A DNA stretch of 64,000 nt from Dreissena polymorpha (GCF_020536995.1 NC_068359.1:125086814-125150813); one strand, 5' to 3'. Positions 37,470 through 48,895 are shown, counted from the first letter of the stretch. Program-made: numbers and translations. Notes: generated by a model from the sequence alone, not told the origin.

Positions 37470-40400
37470 ACGTTTTTTCAGTAAATTATTGCATTTCTGC
37501 GTTATCTTCACTTTAGTTCTAAATAGGTTGAAACACTTTCTATATACATTTTGTGTTGTTTTATCGTATTAAATCTCGAAATGCATCGCCTTCAATGCTT
37601 TTTACTTTTTAGTGGAAACTAACAGTTTTGTCCATATTTGGAAATATAAAAAAAACGATATTTTAAATTTCCTTTTTAATGTTTACAATCAATTTGAATT
37701 AATTAATACACGTGTCATTGTATTATTGCAAAACGGGTTTATTGCAAAACGGGTTGTTATAAAAAATTCAAATTGCAATAAGACGCTCCAACCCGTTTTG
37801 CAATAAAATTATTGCAAAACGGGTTTATTGCAAAACGGGTTGTTATACAAATTACAAATTGCAATAAAACACTCCAACCCGTTTTGCAATAAAATTATTG
37901 CACTTCTGGGTTGTCTTAATTTAATAACCCAATTGGTGAAAATCACTTCATAAATATATACATTCAGCCTAGTTTTATCATATTTACCTTGCAGGCGACA
38001 TTTTAAACTTACTTTATGCCGTTTCAAAGAAATTTGAAAAAAATAGTATATATGTGATGATTTTATTGCGAAACGGTTTGTTACACACAACTCACATTGC
38101 ATGAAGACACTTCAACACGTTTTTTCAGTAAATTATTGCATTTCGGCGTTATCTTCACTTCAGTACTAAATAGGTTGAAACACTTTCTATTTACATTTTG
38201 TATTGTTTTATCGCATTCAATCTCGAAATGCATCGCCTTCAATGCTTTTTACTTTTTAGTGGAAACTAACAGTTTTGTCCATATTTTGAAAAAAAAAAAA
38301 AAAAAAGATATTTTAAATTTCCTTTTTAATGTTTACAATCAATTTGAATTAATTAATACACGTGTCATTGTATTATTGCAAAACGGGTTTATTGCAAAAC
38401 GGGTTGTTATAAAAAATTCAAATTGCAATAAGACGCTCCAACCCGATTTGCAATAAAATTATTGCAAAACGGGTTTATTGCAAAACGGGTTGTTATACAA
38501 ATTACAAATTGCAATAAAACACTCCAACCCGTTTTGCAATAAAATTATTGCACTTCTGGGTTGTCTTCATTTAATTCCCCAATTGGTGAAAATCACTTCA
38601 TAAATATATACATTCAGCCTAGTTTTATCATATTTACCTTGCAGGCGACATTTTAAACTTACTGTATGCCGTTTCAAAGAAATTTGAAAAAAATAGTATA
38701 TATGTGATGATTTTATTGCGAAACGGTTTGTTACACACAACTCACATTGCATGAAGACACTTCAACACGTTTTTTCAGTAAATTATTGCATTTCGGCGTT
38801 ATCTTCACTTCAGTACTAAATAGGTTGAAACACTTTCTATATACATTTTGTATTGTTTTATCGCATTAAATCTCGAAATGCATCGCCTTCAATGCTTTTT
38901 ACTTTGTAGTGGAAACTAACAGTTTTGTCCATATTTGGAAATAAAAAAAAACGATATTTTAAATATCCTTTTTAATGTTTACAATCAATTTGAATTAATT
39001 AATACACGTGTCATTGTATTATTGCAAAACGGGTTTATTGCAAAACGGGTTGTTATAAAAAATTCAAATTGCAATAAGAGGCTCCAACCCGATTTGCAAT
39101 AAAATTATTGCAAAACGGGTTTATTGCAAAACGGGTTGTTATACAAATTACAAATTGCAATAAAACACTCCAACCCGTTTTGCAATAAAATTATTGCACT
39201 TCTGGGTTGTCTTAATTTAATTCCCCAATTGGTGAAAATCACTTCATAAATATATACATTCAGCCTAGTTTTATCATATTTACCTTGCAGGCGACATTTT
39301 AAACTTACTTTATTCCGTTTCAAAGAAATTTGAAAAAAATAGTATATATGTGATGATTTTATTGCGAAACGGTTTGTTACACACAACTCACATTGCATGA
39401 AGACACTTCAACACGTTTTTTCAGTAAATTATTGCATTTCGGCGTTATCTTCACTTCAGTACTAAATAGGTTGAAACACTTTCTATATACATTTTGTATT
39501 GTTTTATCGCATTAAATCTCGAAATGCATCGCCTTCAATGCTTTTTACTTTTTAGTGGAAACTAACAGTTTTGTCCATATTTGGAAATAAAAAAAAACGA
39601 TATTTTAAATATCCTTTTTAATGTTTACAATCAATTTGAATTAATTAATACACGTGTCATTGTATTATTGCAAAACGGGTTTATTGCAAAACGGGTTGTT
39701 ATAAAAAAAATCAAATTGCAATAAAACGCTCCAACCCGTTTTGCAATAAAATTTTTGAAAAACGGGTTAATTGCTAAACAGGTTGTTATAAAAATTACAA
39801 ATTGCAATAAAACACTCCAACCCGTTTTGCAATAAAGTTATTGCACTTCTGGGTTGTTTTCACTTAATTTCCCAATTGGTGAAAATCACTTCATATATAC
39901 ATTCAGTTTAGTTGTATCATATTTACCTTGCAGGCGACATTTTAAACTGCCTTTATGCCGTTTCAAATCAATTTGAAACAAATAGTATATATGTGATGAT
40001 TGCATTGCGAAACGGTTTGTAACTCACAACTGACGTTGCATGAAGACACTTCAACACGTTTCGACACACATTCTGTTTTGTTTTATCGTATTAAATCTCG
40101 AAATTCACCACCTTCCATGCTTTTTAATTTTAAGTTTTAACTCACAGTTTTGTCTATTTTAAAACAATATTATTTAAATACAAAATTTGAACATCACTTT
40201 TAACTATTCCAATCCATTTGAATAAATACGAGAGTGATGATTTTATTGCAAAACGGGTTTATTGAAAAACGGGTTGTTATACAAAATTCTCATTGCAATA
40301 AGACACTCCAACCCGTTTTGCAATGAAATTATTGCAAATAAATGTGTGGTGATTTTATTGCAAAACGGGTTTATTGCAAAACGGGTTGTTAAAAAAAATG

Positions 40401-40553
40401 CAATAAAACACTCCAACCCGTTTTGCAATAATTTTATTGCAAAACGGGTTTATTGCAAAACGGGTTGTTTAAAAAAAAATTGCAATAAGACACTCCAACC
40501 CGTTTTGCAATAATTTTATTGCAAAACGGGTTTATTGCAAAACGGGTTGTAAC
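37470..40553. repeat. Right arm of the 8.27-kb foldback
   Basis: Inverted counterpart of 32288-35360 with the same four units in reverse order. One unit has an A-run of about 17 bases at 38289-38305 where the others have an A/T-rich stretch of 8 or so, a private slippage change. The arm ends at GTTGTAAC before the right target duplication. Confidence 0.85.
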
Positions 40554-40894
40554 AAAGCATTCGTAAAGTATAATACTGCTAATACGATGCATTTTCGTAG
40601 TGCAGAATACGATAAGGATCTGCATGTAGGGACAATAAACACTAGGGCTGCAACGAATCAAAAAAAATTGTTCGGATCCGAATCCGATTCCAAATATGGT
40701 TTATTACAGTTTTTCGGATCCGGATCCCTCAGATAAGAGAAAATTAGAATTTTCTATAATATATTAGTTTGACTATAAAACATTAAACATTTATTATACA
40801 AAAAAAAATAATTCTTGTTTAACATTGTAGCAATGTCAAAATAAAACGAAACCTTTACACTTATTCACTTAAAAGTTTGCTCGTTAGCATACAC

Positions 40895-41089
40895 TTAGCA
40901 CTGTTCATTCAGTTTGATGTTTGTTTTCACAAAAATTAACATATCAACATTGTCAGGGTTCAGGCATGCCCTAGGAGCACTGACGAGGTCTCCTGCTGTG
41001 GAGAAGATTCTCTCACTGGGCACTGAGGTTCCTTTCATCACAATATGAAGATATAATTTAAACTTAGTATATAAGAGATATGCTTTCAA
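40895..41089 (-). pseudogene. hAT transposase C-terminal dimerisation fragment
   Basis: The frame reads VPSERIFSTAGDLVSAPRAC and LNPDNVDMLIFVKTN, the hATC dimerisation signature seen in ZBED-type and other hAT transposases. It ends in a natural stop at 40895. The BED finger and the RNase-H-like catalytic core are absent, so the fragment cannot be active. It belongs to the element at 40643-42733. Confidence 0.9.
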
Positions 41090-41190
41090 GACAATACATT
41101 ATGCAGGAACACAATTTGACGGGTCGCGAAATTATGCAGAATTTACCTGAATAACATTCAAGCCACACTGGATCCACTACCGTTGTTTTC

Positions 41191-42459
41191 AGGGTTGGCA
41201 CCAATCGACCGCTCACGGTTATAACCGGTGGTTTTTACCGGTTAAAACCGCCCCGGTCAATACTCCAGAAGTGGTCATTACTGGCCAATACTGGTCGTTT
41301 GAACTTTACCCCAAATTTTGATCAATATTCCATGCTTAATTAAACAATATTGATAATATAAATTAAACAAACATGTTGCCAATAATGCCTTAAGCTAATA
41401 ATAACCATAATTTTATACCTGTTCATGCAATTTGAAGGCCAATCTCTCAAAATTTTGCAAATAAGTCAAAGTTGTCACCATCATCACTTCATACAGGCAT
41501 TATCAAAATGTGTGTTGTTGAACTGTCACAAATTCACCAGGTAATGTCTTGATATCCACAGAGAAACCAGTAACACACAACTAATAATAGGCCCTTAAAT
41601 GGCACCTCTTTGACACGACCCTTACTTGTCATGTATTCTTGCCAAGATTTCTTTAAATTCTTTTAAACAAAACAGTGAAAAAATATTTTATTTTCCATTG
41701 ATATAAAAATAAAAAATATAATTAGAAATAATTGTTAATAAAAGAAAAAAATTGGAAATAAGAGTCTAGAGTAGACCCACAATTGGAAAACAGTATTTGT
41801 TGGCAAAATCAAGAACTTTGATTGCTTATTCATTTGAACACCAATTGAACTTTTAAATATGAAAGGGAAAAAACTCTTAATACAGAAAGGAGACAAGTTA
41901 GAAGTAACTATTAAATTAATAGCAAGTTATCTCCTTTTGTTTAAATGTTATGAAATAGCCTAAGGGCAGATTTGCTTCATTGTCAATATCAGAGACATAA
42001 CACTGCATGCATTTTATTACCAATTAAGGCTTAGGGCCCATTATGGGGCCAGATTAATTACCCTAAAAAACACAAGAGTTCTGTTTGTCGATCTGCTTAT
42101 TAAATAGATATATCAATAGATCAGTGAAAAACTATGATAACTACAATAGTAATAATACACTAGTAACAGTTGTGATACACTGAGATAAAGATATTGCCTT
42201 AGTCCTATGTATTTGACGCCGTTTCCATAAATAATAAAGAAGTATTTTTTACACAATAAATAACTCAATTACAGAATAATAATTGATTTAATAGATAGAA
42301 TAGCTTAAAGTCTTCCTTTGTGATGTTTAAATGCTATAATTGTCAATCGACCAGTATTGACCAGTAATGGCCAACAAGGACCAGTATTGACCGGTTTTAA
42401 CCGGGTACTGACCGCCGGCCCGGTCATTACTCAACTGACCGGTCAATATGCCAACCCTG
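41191..42459. mobile_element. Nested 1.27-kb hAT-type MITE with perfect 8-bp TSD
   Basis: The ends CAGGGTTGGCA and TGCCAACCCTG are inverted repeats flanked on both sides by GTTGTTTT (41183-41190 and 42460-42467). Subterminal DNA is rich in ACCGGT and CCGGTTAAAACC words in both orientations. The interior is AT-rich with no ORF of note. It sits inside the older hAT remnant, so it inserted later. Confidence 0.92.
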
Positions 42460-42741
42460 GTTGTTTTTAATACAACTCAGAAAGACAAAAAGGATTGTAA
42501 ACTTACTTATTGCCATTAGAATTGCATTTGTAATGTGTAAATCCTCCATGATTTCGAATTAGTTTTGCTTTCGGTGCTCATTACGTATAAAAAAACAATA
42601 CTCGTGCAAACAGCGCTTCGTAACATACAACTATGAAAATAAATATTGGGAACCGAAATATCCAGGGGTTGATCCGCGAATCTGAAGGTGGATCGGATAT
42701 CATCGGATATTTCGGGTACCCGTTGCAGCCCTAATAAACAA

Positions 42742-43578
42742 GCAACACATACATTTTTGTATTATTTCTCAAATTTAATTACAACAATAAAACTTTTATT
42801 GTTTGCTTTAGTGACATGCTGTTTAACCAACTAAAATCACATCGTAGTATATATGTGATATATTCGTATAATCAGAGACATAGATAGCATCTACGTCTCT
42901 GGTATAATACAGGGCTTGTCCGTGCAAAGTGGTACGATTAAAAACTATCCTTCAAACAAAATACTAGAAATCCGAAAATGTTTAAAGTAAAACATTTAAT
43001 ATATTAACTTCTGACCATATCTAAGACAGTGTTCATGATTGCGTTCAGACTCGTATTTTTCGAATATATTTATTGTCAATTATAAGAGAGTTTTAACTTT
43101 GTATATGCTAAGAAAAAAAAGATGTAGCTGCTATGAGAATAAAATATTGTATTTGAAACAGCATCGTCTAAAATGATAAAAAAAACTCAATTAAGGTAAA
43201 CTCGAATGTTATTTGTTTAATAACTTGTAAACGTGTGACTTTCATCAGACAATCCAAAATGTATTTAATTCGTAAAGAAGCGTATTACATCATGTTCCAA
43301 AAAAAATCATACAACACTGACACGATTTATAGACTGCAAATCTATTAATGAAAATCACAAATTTGTCACAGAAGTCGTTTTATTAACAAATGATAATTGT
43401 AGTGTTCAAGTTGTATTTCTTTACATTCAACTTAAAATACATACTACTAAATTAATTCAGAACAATAAAATAAAACGACCTTTTTAAGTTCCCTTTTTTC
43501 CATAAAACTAACCCATTTAAATGCTCCTAATCATTCATTTGGTATGCTTCATGTAATATTTATGGGCAGATATTTGTG

Positions 43579-43639
<61 letters not shown>

Positions 43640-43850
43640 GCCTAATAATCAATAAAAATCACGTAAAATTTTATTTACATATGTGCACGTCATCTACGTA
43701 CAACGCGACATTATTTAAACACATTTCTTACAAAAGAAATAAATTTTAGTAAATAAGCTTTATACGGACATTAACGTTAAATACAATTAATGAACATTTA
43801 AACTGCACTGAAAATATATTTGTTAACTGCCTTATAAAAGCGGATTGGGC
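42742..43850. other. 3' flank of GPCR 2, with a (TA)n tract
   Basis: AT-rich DNA downstream of the receptor gene, expected to include its 3' UTR. A (TA)n microsatellite lies at about 43576-43638. No other gene is seen. Confidence 0.55.
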
Positions 43851-45095
43851 TCAAAGGTTCGATTCTAAGCCGCATGTGGAGGGTGGCTGGCAGTTTCCCT
43901 TCTTTGCAAAGCAGCATAGCCGACAAAACCCCGCCCTGAATTTAGCGCTTATACAACAGTACAAAAGAAATATAAACGGGTAGCTAACGTAGACGCAAAT
44001 GTTCGCAGTTCGACTCAGGTCACTTAGCGTTTCCTCCGACATGAATTTCTGTCCGTGAAGTTCCGCTAAAGTCCAGAACATGAGCACAAACCCCATTGGA
44101 AGCTCAACGACTGCCACAATAATTATGGCTACGAAAAGAAGCACGGTCATTCGTCTGCTTTCGTTGAAAAATCGTTTCCGTCCACCGGGCATTGTGTCAG
44201 CGGCGATTGACGAGTGATAGGAAATGTTATGACGCAGTTTCTCAGCTTTTCGAAGAGCGCGCAGCATAAGTGTGTCTAATATTAATAAAGTAATGCAGGG
44301 AATGAACTTCACGAATATGATCACAAACCAATAAAAGCAGAACTCGTATAGTTTGAAATCTCGAAAGAATGGTTTGTACACCGCTCTACATGATGTGTGG
44401 CCTTTCGACGAGCGGCATGTTTGTTCAAGTAGCTCTTTTGAGATCTGTCCAAAGTCTACATTAACAGTGACATTTTCAAAATTGTGTTCTTTTGATTCCC
44501 GTATCATTTCCATGACATTCTCCGCGGACACAATTTTAACATTCATATAATCCGTGTCAAAGAAGCGACACAAGTTGGAAAGAACCGCCAGTAAAAACAC
44601 GACGCAGATCATAATAACGCTACGCTTCCGTGTGTACTTCCGTTTGGAAATAAACGGCCTTTTCACGACAATATATCTATCGTAAGCGAGTCCCACTGTC
44701 AACCATACAGATGCATTGTGGGCAATGGTTGGCAGGTACTTCGTCATGTACGCCCACGCTTGGCATTGTTCGACCGAAATGTCTTTCGGCAGACGCTGGC
44801 CTAAAAATAGAACTGTCACCTCGGCGACGGCCGGAACTAGCACAGTGAGCGTGTCGAAGACGGAAATGCCGAGGAGAATGATGTTGAACGCCGCCAGGAT
44901 CTTCTGGCGCACAAAGGTCACGATGACACAGACGTTCATGACGACGGTTGCTATGGCAAACAGGACGATAAAAATGCTAAGGACATCAATTTCGTGATCT
45001 TCTACCCACTGCCATGGGCTGATGACGTAGGAGTCGAAATCCTCGTAGAGGAGCTCTGCAAATGCACAAACGAGTTGTTGGTTATTGTCAAACAT
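43851..45095 (-). CDS. Class A (rhodopsin-type) peptide GPCR with long ECL2
   Basis: A complete single-exon receptor of 414 residues starts at ATG 45095. Hydrophobic segments lie near 37-62, 68-94, 115-144, 158-178, 249-279, 313-341 and 363-383. Landmarks: N54 (1.50), D81 (2.50), C111 before TM3, canonical DRY at 139-141, P266 in TM5, P333 in TM6. TM7 reads SYPFIFLLYC, a degenerate NPxxY. ECL2 (180-247) is unusually long, about 68 residues, with glycosylation site N208 and C227/C236 as disulfide candidates. The C-tail has clustered Cys (391, 394, 395) that could be palmitoylated. It resembles invertebrate neuropeptide receptors of the FMRFamide/myosuppressin/SPR group; subfamily and ligand are not settled. 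TATCTTAG just before the ATG could be a splice acceptor, so a separate 5' UTR exon is likely. A MITE begins 17 bp upstream. Confidence 0.88.
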   Translation of the reverse strand: MFDNNQQLVCAFAELLYEDFDSYVISPWQWVEDHEIDVLSIFIVLFAIATVVMNVCVIVTFVRQKILAAFNIILLGISVFDTLTVLVPAVAEVTVLFLGQRLPKDISVEQCQAWAYMTKYLPTIAHNASVWLTVGLAYDRYIVVKRPFISKRKYTRKRSVIMICVVFLLAVLSNLCRFFDTDYMNVKIVSAENVMEMIRESKEHNFENVTVNVDFGQISKELLEQTCRSSKGHTSCRAVYKPFFRDFKLYEFCFYWFVIIFVKFIPCITLLILDTLMLRALRKAEKLRHNISYHSSIAADTMPGGRKRFFNESRRMTVLLFVAIIIVAVVELPMGFVLMFWTLAELHGQKFMSEETLSDLSRTANICVYVSYPFIFLLYCCISAKFRAGFCRLCCFAKKGNCQPPSTCGLESNL

Positions 45096-45111
45096 AATAT
45101 CTAAGATATTT

Positions 45112-45472
45112 GAACATCGCTCTGGAAAAACGGAGCATAATACATATGCGTAATATGTCGACCCAGATTAGACTATGCAGTTGGCATAGGATAATCACGG
45201 ACGACACTTTCCGTCTCACGGACGACACTTTCCGTCTCACGGACGACACTTTCCGTCTCACGGACGACACTTTCCGTCTCACGGACGACACTTTCCGTCT
45301 CACGGACGACACTTTCCGTCTCAGATGGCTTTAAGCTTATTAGAGACTTCCTTCAAAGAAAAATACAACAAAAGTATTGTCTCAGATAAGCCTGTGTGGA
45401 CTGCACAGGCGTTTCCTGGACGACAATTTACGCACATGCATTAAGACCCGTTTTCCCAGATCGCAACTCATT
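45112..45472. mobile_element. Hairpin MITE copy (family C) beside GPCR 2, with internal expansion
   Basis: The outer ends ATCGCTCTGGAAAAACGGAG and CCGTTTTCCCAGATCGCAAC enclose the family arms (CCCAGATTAGACTATGCAGT on the left; AAGCCTGTGTGGACTGCACA on the right). One arm has expanded into a 21-bp tandem repeat. It sits directly upstream of the receptor start codon, so it occupies the first intron, 5' UTR or promoter of that gene. Confidence 0.85.
45199..45325. repeat. Six tandem copies of a 21-bp unit
   Basis: The unit GGACGACACTTTCCGTCTCA plus C is repeated six times with essentially no divergence. It derives from the GGACGACACTTTCCG arm of the surrounding MITE, so this is a minisatellite born inside a transposon. 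Confidence 0.92.
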
Positions 45473-46059
45473 TGTTTTAAAAATTATTCATTTAATTCAA
45501 GGTTTGTTTACAAAAAAAACTATAATTCAATTTGGAATACTCGAAGATAAGTATACGTATGTTGCAGATCGTTTGTAATGCGATTCTGAATTGGTTTATT
45601 AATATTAATATTAAGCAATACAATTATGAACTGTTTTCTTTTGAAGCTCTTTTGAAAAAAAGCACATTCATTACCAAATATATATCACGAATTTATAAAT
45701 GTTTAAGATTATAAATGTAATCATTTTAGAGCTTCATAATTGTAAATGTAGGTTAGAAAATCATTTAAATTGATCGTTGTGTTAAATCTTCAAGTTAAAT
45801 CATTCAAGTTATTTAAAATATCTAGTTTCACACTTGGATAACTCTTAAATCAATCGCCCCTTATCCCGTACACTTTCTTTGATTACTGTTCAATCTCCAG
45901 TAACGTTTATCGAATTATTTAAATATTTCATTCGATGCATTTCTTTCAAATGTACACAATCTTTGCGATTTATGTATATGTTATATTACAATAAAAACTG
46001 TGTTTAATTATTTTTGTAACATTTAAATTGTTTTTGTTGTATTCGTGGTATTTTCAATT
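45473..46059. other. AT-rich spacer
   Basis: Nothing is recognised. Open frames here are short and of extreme AT composition. Confidence 0.5.
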
Positions 46060-46786
46060 GTTTGTATTCAAGTTTCAAGTTTGTATTGAAACATCGGAAA
46101 AATGCCTTTGACCATTTACATATTCAATTTAACAAATAATGGTCGAAGTGCATCAGTACAATACAAAAAAACATACATTATTATACACATAAATAACTAT
46201 GTTAAGTGTTCATACATCATTTACAAAAGTAAAATTATTGCCATTTATGTAAAAAGAAATAAGAAGTAAATAAACAATATATTAACGATTCGATTCAATA
46301 TTAATTTAAGAAGCAGCAAATACTTTTAATTTTTCATCACGGAGTTTCATTGCCTCAGTAATGAATGTGGCAACATTGTTAATTACTGTAGTATTTTGAC
46401 AAGATTGTATATTTTTTAATTTGCCCAAGTTTGGCCAGTTAGATCAAATATAATATTTTGTTCTTAGGTCTTTATAGATGGAGCATGTAAGAAATAAGTG
46501 ATCTACCAGTCTCTAGTTCTAATTTATGAGCGCCAAGTCTAAATCTAGATAACTGTTGTTTATTATTTCTATTATTAATGCAATCTTAATAGTTTTCATA
46601 AGCAAATTCAGTCTTAAACATTCTGTAGTACTTTAATTTCGGTTGGTTATTAATTGTATCGTGCCAATTTTGTATAAACTGATATTTTATTCTCTGATTA
46701 ATGTCATACGAATAATTGCAGTTGTTATTTAAATTATTATTATATATATTCACAAAGAATATGTACTGAAGATTACAGGTCTTCAT
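46060..46786 (-). mobile_element. 5'-truncated LINE, ORF2 C-terminus and 3' UTR
   Basis: On the minus strand, beginning at about 46786, the frame reads IKYQFIQNWHDTINNQPKLK and RMFKTEFAYENY, then, past a TAA, CINNRNNKQQLSRFRLGAHK and LELETGR. These words are typical of the region after the reverse transcriptase in mollusc LINEs. The Cys/His knuckle normally following ETGR is missing. After a frame change YKDLRTKYYI appears, and the tail NNVATFITEAMKLRDEKLKV ends at the stop at 46306-46308. The 3' UTR ends near 46060 in CTTGAATACAAACAATTG. The 5' truncation is normal for LINE insertions. It abuts an LTR-element fossil. Confidence 0.75.
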
Positions 46787-46990
46787 CTCGTGGTTAGTCT
46801 AGCGTGAGCAGCATCTGGCAACGTGTCCAGTTAAGCCATTCGCATTGACCATTACCCTGGGGATGGTAAGCAGCCGTGCGTGTTTGCTTAATGCCTTCTA
46901 GGCTACATAGCGTGACACGAAGCTCTGACCGATCGCTGTGTAGTTTCTCGGGAAGCCCATAATGGACATAATAGTTGTCGAATGAACTTT
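46787..46990 (-). mobile_element. Ty3/gypsy integrase fossil
   Basis: The minus strand resembles the end of the integrase core of Ty3/gypsy LTR retrotransposons; AAYHPQGNGQCE is the family's typical word, preceded by a HYGLPEKLHSDRS-like segment. About 200 bp remain, without LTRs or other domains, so it is a broken and fairly old fragment. Its downstream side is cut by the LINE insertion. Confidence 0.75.
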
Positions 46991-48895
46991 TATGGTGTAA
47001 GCTGTTTGATTACGATTTAGAATCGCTCGAACATATATTGTAAAATGATCAGTTTTTATGTTATCATTACCTCCCAACTCGTCACCAAACCGCTTTTAGC
47101 AAAACTTAAGTATTTTTCAAAAGCATTACAAATGCAAGCGTATCATATTATTTGAAGCTTTTGAGTCAACTATTTTTTTGTTGTTGTGTGGATCGTTCTA
47201 GTAGCAGCTTCGGTTTTTTTTCAATCGACTCGAATGTACATATACATTAATTAAAACGCGGAGTGTCTGTTTAAATACATTTCTTGTTCATATTGACATT
47301 CAACAACTTATGAAAATATGTTAAAATAATAATGTATTAGCAACGAATAAAACAGTAGAAATATGGAATCAATTAAAAACTTTTTATAATTTAGCATTAA
47401 TACCGTTTATATGCCCCTATAACTGGGCTTCGTCGCCTCGTTTTCTCGGACGATCGAGTTTTTGATCCATCAAATGGTTTATTTCGAAGCTTGCTTATTT
47501 TTAGGTCGAACGGTAAAAATGGGCCTAATGAAACACCGTAGTCATGTCCTAAATGGCTTTGCGTGACGCGCTCACTTGGGGGGCAATATGTTACTGCCTT
47601 TTCTGGAATTTTCATTTTGACATACTTCTCGGGGCGATTAACAGTTGTCCCAATGGGCAAAGATTGCGCTATTAGTTAATGATAATGGCAGCCCGAATTT
47701 GGATTGCAAATATGAAAAATTGATTTCTCAGCTAAAAGTGGTTTCTTATACTTGCACGCGTTCGTTTCCGTTGTAAAAATAAGAATAAATGGAAACCGCT
47801 AAAAAATGGTCCATTCAAACAACATAATAAGTCATTTTGTTTTGATTTATGAAAACAGAATGTAACCGTTGCGAAACTCTTTAGAGCGAAAGTCGGCTCT
47901 CTTTTTCGAATATGTAAAATGTTGACATAGCGTTTATATAACATTGTTGTTGTGCTTGTGTCTTAAAGAATGAGATCATTATTCCGTTGGCGAAGTCCCT
48001 TTGAGCAATACAGGTATGGTCGCCCAGCCAATAACACAACAGGCAGCCAGCTCGTACCACCTACACACATTGTTTATATTTATACATCAACTCGCAGCAG
48101 TATTTCGAAACGAATTCGTATTAAACTAGCTAGATTACTGTTGGAAACATGTCCGACCTATTGCAAAAATTAATGCCTGCAATAATTTAACATGCTGAAC
48201 ATGTCTAACATTTTAGCTGTATCCCGTACTCTCATAGTATAGGTCCCCCTCATAGTATCGTGCCTTTTACGACAAACCTTCAAGAATTGCTGGAAAGTTG
48301 ATGTGCTTTTTTTTCAATATTTAGAAGTTGCAATTTATTTGATAGTTATCCATGACTATAACGACGACCATTCTCATGATTTCCGGTCTTCGTTGGAAAG
48401 TAAGTCATGTTTATTCCAGGGTGATGCTATAATTTTTAATTACGTAACACACAATTATGTTTGTTTGTTTATGTATTTATAGTAGCTATATCATATGTGC
48501 TATATGTCGCTTATTTTTGAATAAAATGTAAAAATATTTTAAGAACAACATGAGCAAGTGTTTCACTTTTCCATTAAGTTATTTTTTTTAGAACAAGCAC
48601 AAGCGCACAGAAACAAAACTTAGCAACTAATCAGAAGGGCCGATACTGTGAGACAATGGTACAGATTAAAAACATTGAAACAGATTACTACAGGGAGCTA
48701 AGTCTAGTCAGTATTTTGTCAAAACATAGCCGATTTAAATGCAGTTTTCGTTGTTATGCCCAAGAATACACATTGAACTATAAATTGACATATAAAACAT
48801 GCGTATTTTGTATTTTTTCACTTCCGAAATTCGTATGTAGTCATTAAGAGGGCCAATACTACGGATAGACATGCTAATGTGAACTTGACTTTTGC
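46991..48895. other. No gene confidently recognised
   Basis: Mostly AT-rich. An open frame at 47397-47660 (minus, 87 codons, starting at TTG, not ATG) has more balanced composition (VNRPEKYVKMKIPEKAVTYC, then PPSERVTQSHLGHDYG). It could be an exon, but I recognise no domain and see no convincing splice pair. Other frames are short. Confidence 0.45.

Larger units (their letters stand above)
32288..40553. mobile_element. 8.27-kb foldback transposon with two 3.08-kb arms
   Basis: The left arm (32288-about 35360) and right arm (about 37470-40553) are near-identical inverted repeats; both start GTTACAACCCGTTTTGCAAT when read inwards. Each arm has an outer part of about 0.75 kb and four higher-order units of about 647 bp (landmark near 33359, 34008, 34655, 35302; mirrored near 39446, 38801, 38150, 37505). 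The motif AACCCGTTTTGCAATAA and its complement recur dozens of times, usually as head-to-tail doublets facing an inverted copy. The 2.1-kb centre holds more diverged units. Flanks TAAGCATT (32280-32287) and AAAGCATT (40554-40561) form an 8-bp target duplication with one mismatch, so the whole block looks like one insertion. No transposase is present. A 61-codon frame (MQCELCVTNRFAIKSS) recurs in the units and is probably a by-product. Confidence 0.9.
40643..42733 (-). mobile_element. hAT transposon remnant with target duplication
   Basis: The ends TAGGGCTGCAACG and CGTTGCAGCCCTA are perfect 13-bp inverted repeats of the hAT type. They are flanked by ATAAACAC (40635-40642) and ATAAACAA (42734-42741), an 8-bp duplication with one mismatch, the size expected for hAT. 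The left part encodes the hAT dimerisation domain on the minus strand. Without the nested element (41191-42459) only about 0.8 kb of hAT sequence is left, so most of the transposase was lost by internal deletion. The element starts 90 bp after the 8.27-kb foldback. Confidence 0.9.

Noticed and set aside
32288-40553. CRISPR-like regular repeats
   Set aside because: The repeats are long higher-order units in inverted arms of a eukaryotic foldback element, not short repeats with unique spacers.
47397-47660. 87-codon minus-strand frame with fairly balanced composition
   Set aside because: It starts at TTG, has no splice partner that I can defend and no recognisable domain.
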